From a virus: DNA of 25,646 nucleotides. The position numbers and the translations under genes are program-made. Positions 24,275-25,646 of the stretch are shown one piece after another; within the stretch, counting starts at the first letter, position 1; each line of letters starts with the position of its first letter. Where the stretch lies: IMG/VR virus record IMGVR_UViG_3300035698_005670, positions 1 through 25,646 of that record. The stretch is one strand, 5' to 3'. A model generated the notes under the pieces. That model was not told where the DNA came from and searched no databases. It saw only the letters and a list, made by a program, of their open reading frames with translations.

Positions 24275-25474
24275 ATGGCAGTATTAAATGCCTGGCAAAG
24301 AATAGATAGAGTACTTAATGGATTACCTTTTGGTGACGGAACTGATGGAAATGCTACTATTTCTAGTAATCCTAATACTAGGGCAACTGCTACTGGTTCA
24401 GCAGCTTCTACTTCTTTAACTGCTGGTTCAACTGCTTTTGCTGATGGTGATATTGTTGTAATTATTCAAGTTCAAGGAACAGGTCCAGGAGAATGGGAAA
24501 TAAATGAGGTTTCTAGTGGTGGGGGAACTACCAGTTTAACAATGTCTGAAGCATTGCATTATTCATATACGACTGGTTCTCAAATAATTAAAGTTCCAAT
24601 GTACGACGAAGTTACTGTAAATGCTCATACTATAACTGCTTGGGGCGGTTCTACTGGAGGTGTAGAAGTAATTTGTGGAAGAACAAGTGTAACTATAAAT
24701 GGAGCAATAAATGGTAATGGAGCAGATGCTAATGGTAATGGTGGTGGTGCTCGTATTTATGCCTCTAATGGTGGTGGTTTTATAGGTGGATGGTCAGATG
24801 ATAATTTGAATAGTTTAGGGTTACAAGGTGAAAGTTATGACGGAACAGAAGCTCAATCCGCATCCGCAAATGGTGGAGGAGCTGGAGCTGGTGGTGGAAA
24901 TTCTAACTTCAATGCTGGAGGTGGTGGTGGTTATGGAGGTTCTGGTCAAGCTGCTACTGGTAGCGGTGCTACAAATGGAGCTGGTGGAGGAACTTATGGT
25001 TCTGCAGATTTAACAGCACTTCATCTTGGTTCTGGTGGTGGAGGAGCCACTGGTATTGCTAGTTCTAATCAAAATACTGGTGGTAATGGTGGTGGAGCAA
25101 TTATAATAATTTCAAAATCTATTACTTGTTCTTCTAATGTCTATTCAAAAGGTGGTGGTTGGTATACAACTAATTATCGTGTAACTGGTGGTGCTGGTTC
25201 AGGTGGTTCTATTTTATTCGTTGGTGAAGATGTTGACCTAGGAACTTCAAAAGTTTATGCCAGTGGTGGAACTTCCGTTAATGATGGAAGTGAAGAACCT
25301 GGAGATGGTGGGGTTGGTCGTGTTGCTGTTCATTATGCAACATCTGTAACAGGAACATCATCTCCTAGTGCTACTGAAGTAGAAAACGAAGATTTAATAG
25401 AAGCTGTTGTAACTACAAATTACTTAAAAAAATATAGACGTTCAAGAATTACTGGTTCACTGACAGGAAGATAA
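24275..25474 (+). CDS. Glycine-rich fibre/adhesin-like protein
   Basis: 399 residues. About 1-120 is a beta-rich N-terminal domain (GDIVVIIQVQGTG... SYTTGSQIIKVPMYDEVTVNAHT). A Gly-rich region follows (about 120-330) with GGGAGAGGGNSN, GAGGGGGYGGSG and GGGGATGIA stretches, then a Ser/Thr/Gly beta region. The basic end KKYRRSRITGSL stands out. Gly-rich runs like these form polyglycine-II sandwiches in phage adhesins such as the T4-like gp38. A receptor-binding role is therefore likely but inferred. Two bases separate it from the preceding stop. Confidence 0.75.
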   Translation: MAVLNAWQRIDRVLNGLPFGDGTDGNATISSNPNTRATATGSAASTSLTAGSTAFADGDIVVIIQVQGTGPGEWEINEVSSGGGTTSLTMSEALHYSYTTGSQIIKVPMYDEVTVNAHTITAWGGSTGGVEVICGRTSVTINGAINGNGADANGNGGGARIYASNGGGFIGGWSDDNLNSLGLQGESYDGTEAQSASANGGGAGAGGGNSNFNAGGGGGYGGSGQAATGSGATNGAGGGTYGSADLTALHLGSGGGGATGIASSNQNTGGNGGGAIIIISKSITCSSNVYSKGGGWYTTNYRVTGGAGSGGSILFVGEDVDLGTSKVYASGGTSVNDGSEEPGDGGVGRVAVHYATSVTGTSSPSATEVENEDLIEAVVTTNYLKKYRRSRITGSLTGR

Positions 25475-25475
25475 T

Positions 25476-25646
25476 ATGGCAAGCATAAAAGTATTAGTAG
25501 TTGCTGGTGGTGGTGGTGGTGGTTCTGGTAAAGGTGGTTGGGGTGGTTCAGGTGGTGGTGGAGGTGGTGGTGTTCAATATAATGCTGCTTATTCTGTTCC
25601 TGCTGGAAATTTTACTGTAACTGTCGGAGCTGGTGGTGCTGGTAGG
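25476..25646 (+). CDS. Glycine-rich structural protein, cut by window end
   Basis: 57 codons are visible from the ATG at 25476. The start ASIKVLVVAGGGGGGSGKGGWGGSGGG and later VQYNAAYSVPAGNFTVTVGAGGAG are typical of Gly-rich phage tail or adhesin proteins, where a strand (KVLVVA) leads to a Gly-rich sheet. AGGAAG six bases before the ATG serves as a ribosome site, one of few on the late strand. Likely a second adhesin or fibre protein related in style to its neighbour. Confidence 0.78.
   Translation, partial: MASIKVLVVAGGGGGGSGKGGWGGSGGGGGGGVQYNAAYSVPAGNFTVTVGAGGAGR

Noticed and set aside
24828-25013. 61-codon frame inside the glycine-rich gene
   Set aside because: It comes from reading GGT/GGA-rich DNA in another phase; no start signal or domain.

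Overview
The window looks like about half of the genome of a tailed, double-stranded DNA phage, probably short-tailed (podovirus-like), with AT-rich DNA and the standard bacterial code (TGA, TAA and TAG all act as stops at tightly packed gene junctions). It carries a terminase, portal, scaffold, coat protein, head-tail adaptor, a tail-hub-like protein and fibre genes in the usual morphogenetic order. No integrase or repressor of lysogeny is visible, but the genome is incomplete. The host cannot be read from the sequence. Purine-rich Shine-Dalgarno sites and sigma70-type promoters (TTGACA, extended TGnTATAnT) exclude little; the PT-rich linkers and A/T-rich DNA would fit Patescibacteria or Firmicutes, among others.

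Layout. Positions 1-7563 are transcribed leftward and hold early/replication genes in three promoter-led blocks. From the divergent region leftward: (a) 7563-6328, five or so small unknown proteins closed by a strong terminator at 6278-6303; (b) 5923-1205, a replication block with a small Cys4 protein, two small unknowns, a DnaD-like replisome organiser, a primase-polymerase/DnaB-type helicase fusion, two small unknowns, a PD-(D/E)XK nuclease and an SSB-like protein; (c) 1070-1, a basic protein, an unknown protein, a small membrane protein and a pentapeptide-repeat protein cut by the window edge. Promoters for (b) and (c) share a 15-base identical core.

Positions 7564-8184 are a non-coding divergent region with 22-bp direct repeats, a long dyad, a G-rich four-run motif and repeated GGGGTC motifs; it is the best candidate for an origin or control region.

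Positions 8185-25646 are transcribed rightward: small terminase, then an inserted-looking run of five genes (two family-2 glycosyltransferases, two SAM methyltransferases, a third glycosyltransferase), large terminase, a small membrane protein, portal, a three-domain peptidoglycan hydrolase, scaffold, major capsid protein, terminator, a second glycosyltransferase/methyltransferase pair with its own promoter, head-tail adaptor, a small protein, a beta-propeller-like tail protein, a collagen-like (GPT-rich) fibre with a carbohydrate-binding-like N-terminus, a small beta-rich protein, and two glycine-rich fibre/adhesin-like proteins, the last cut by the window end.

The main idea from the hunt is that the seven sugar-transfer/methyl-transfer genes, interleaved with head genes and on the late strand, may build an O-methylated glycan on the virion, with the Thr-rich GPT collagen fibre as a plausible acceptor. 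A second theme is that many late genes have a -10 box 5-6 bases before their ATG, which predicts leaderless late mRNAs, whereas several early genes have classical Shine-Dalgarno sites.
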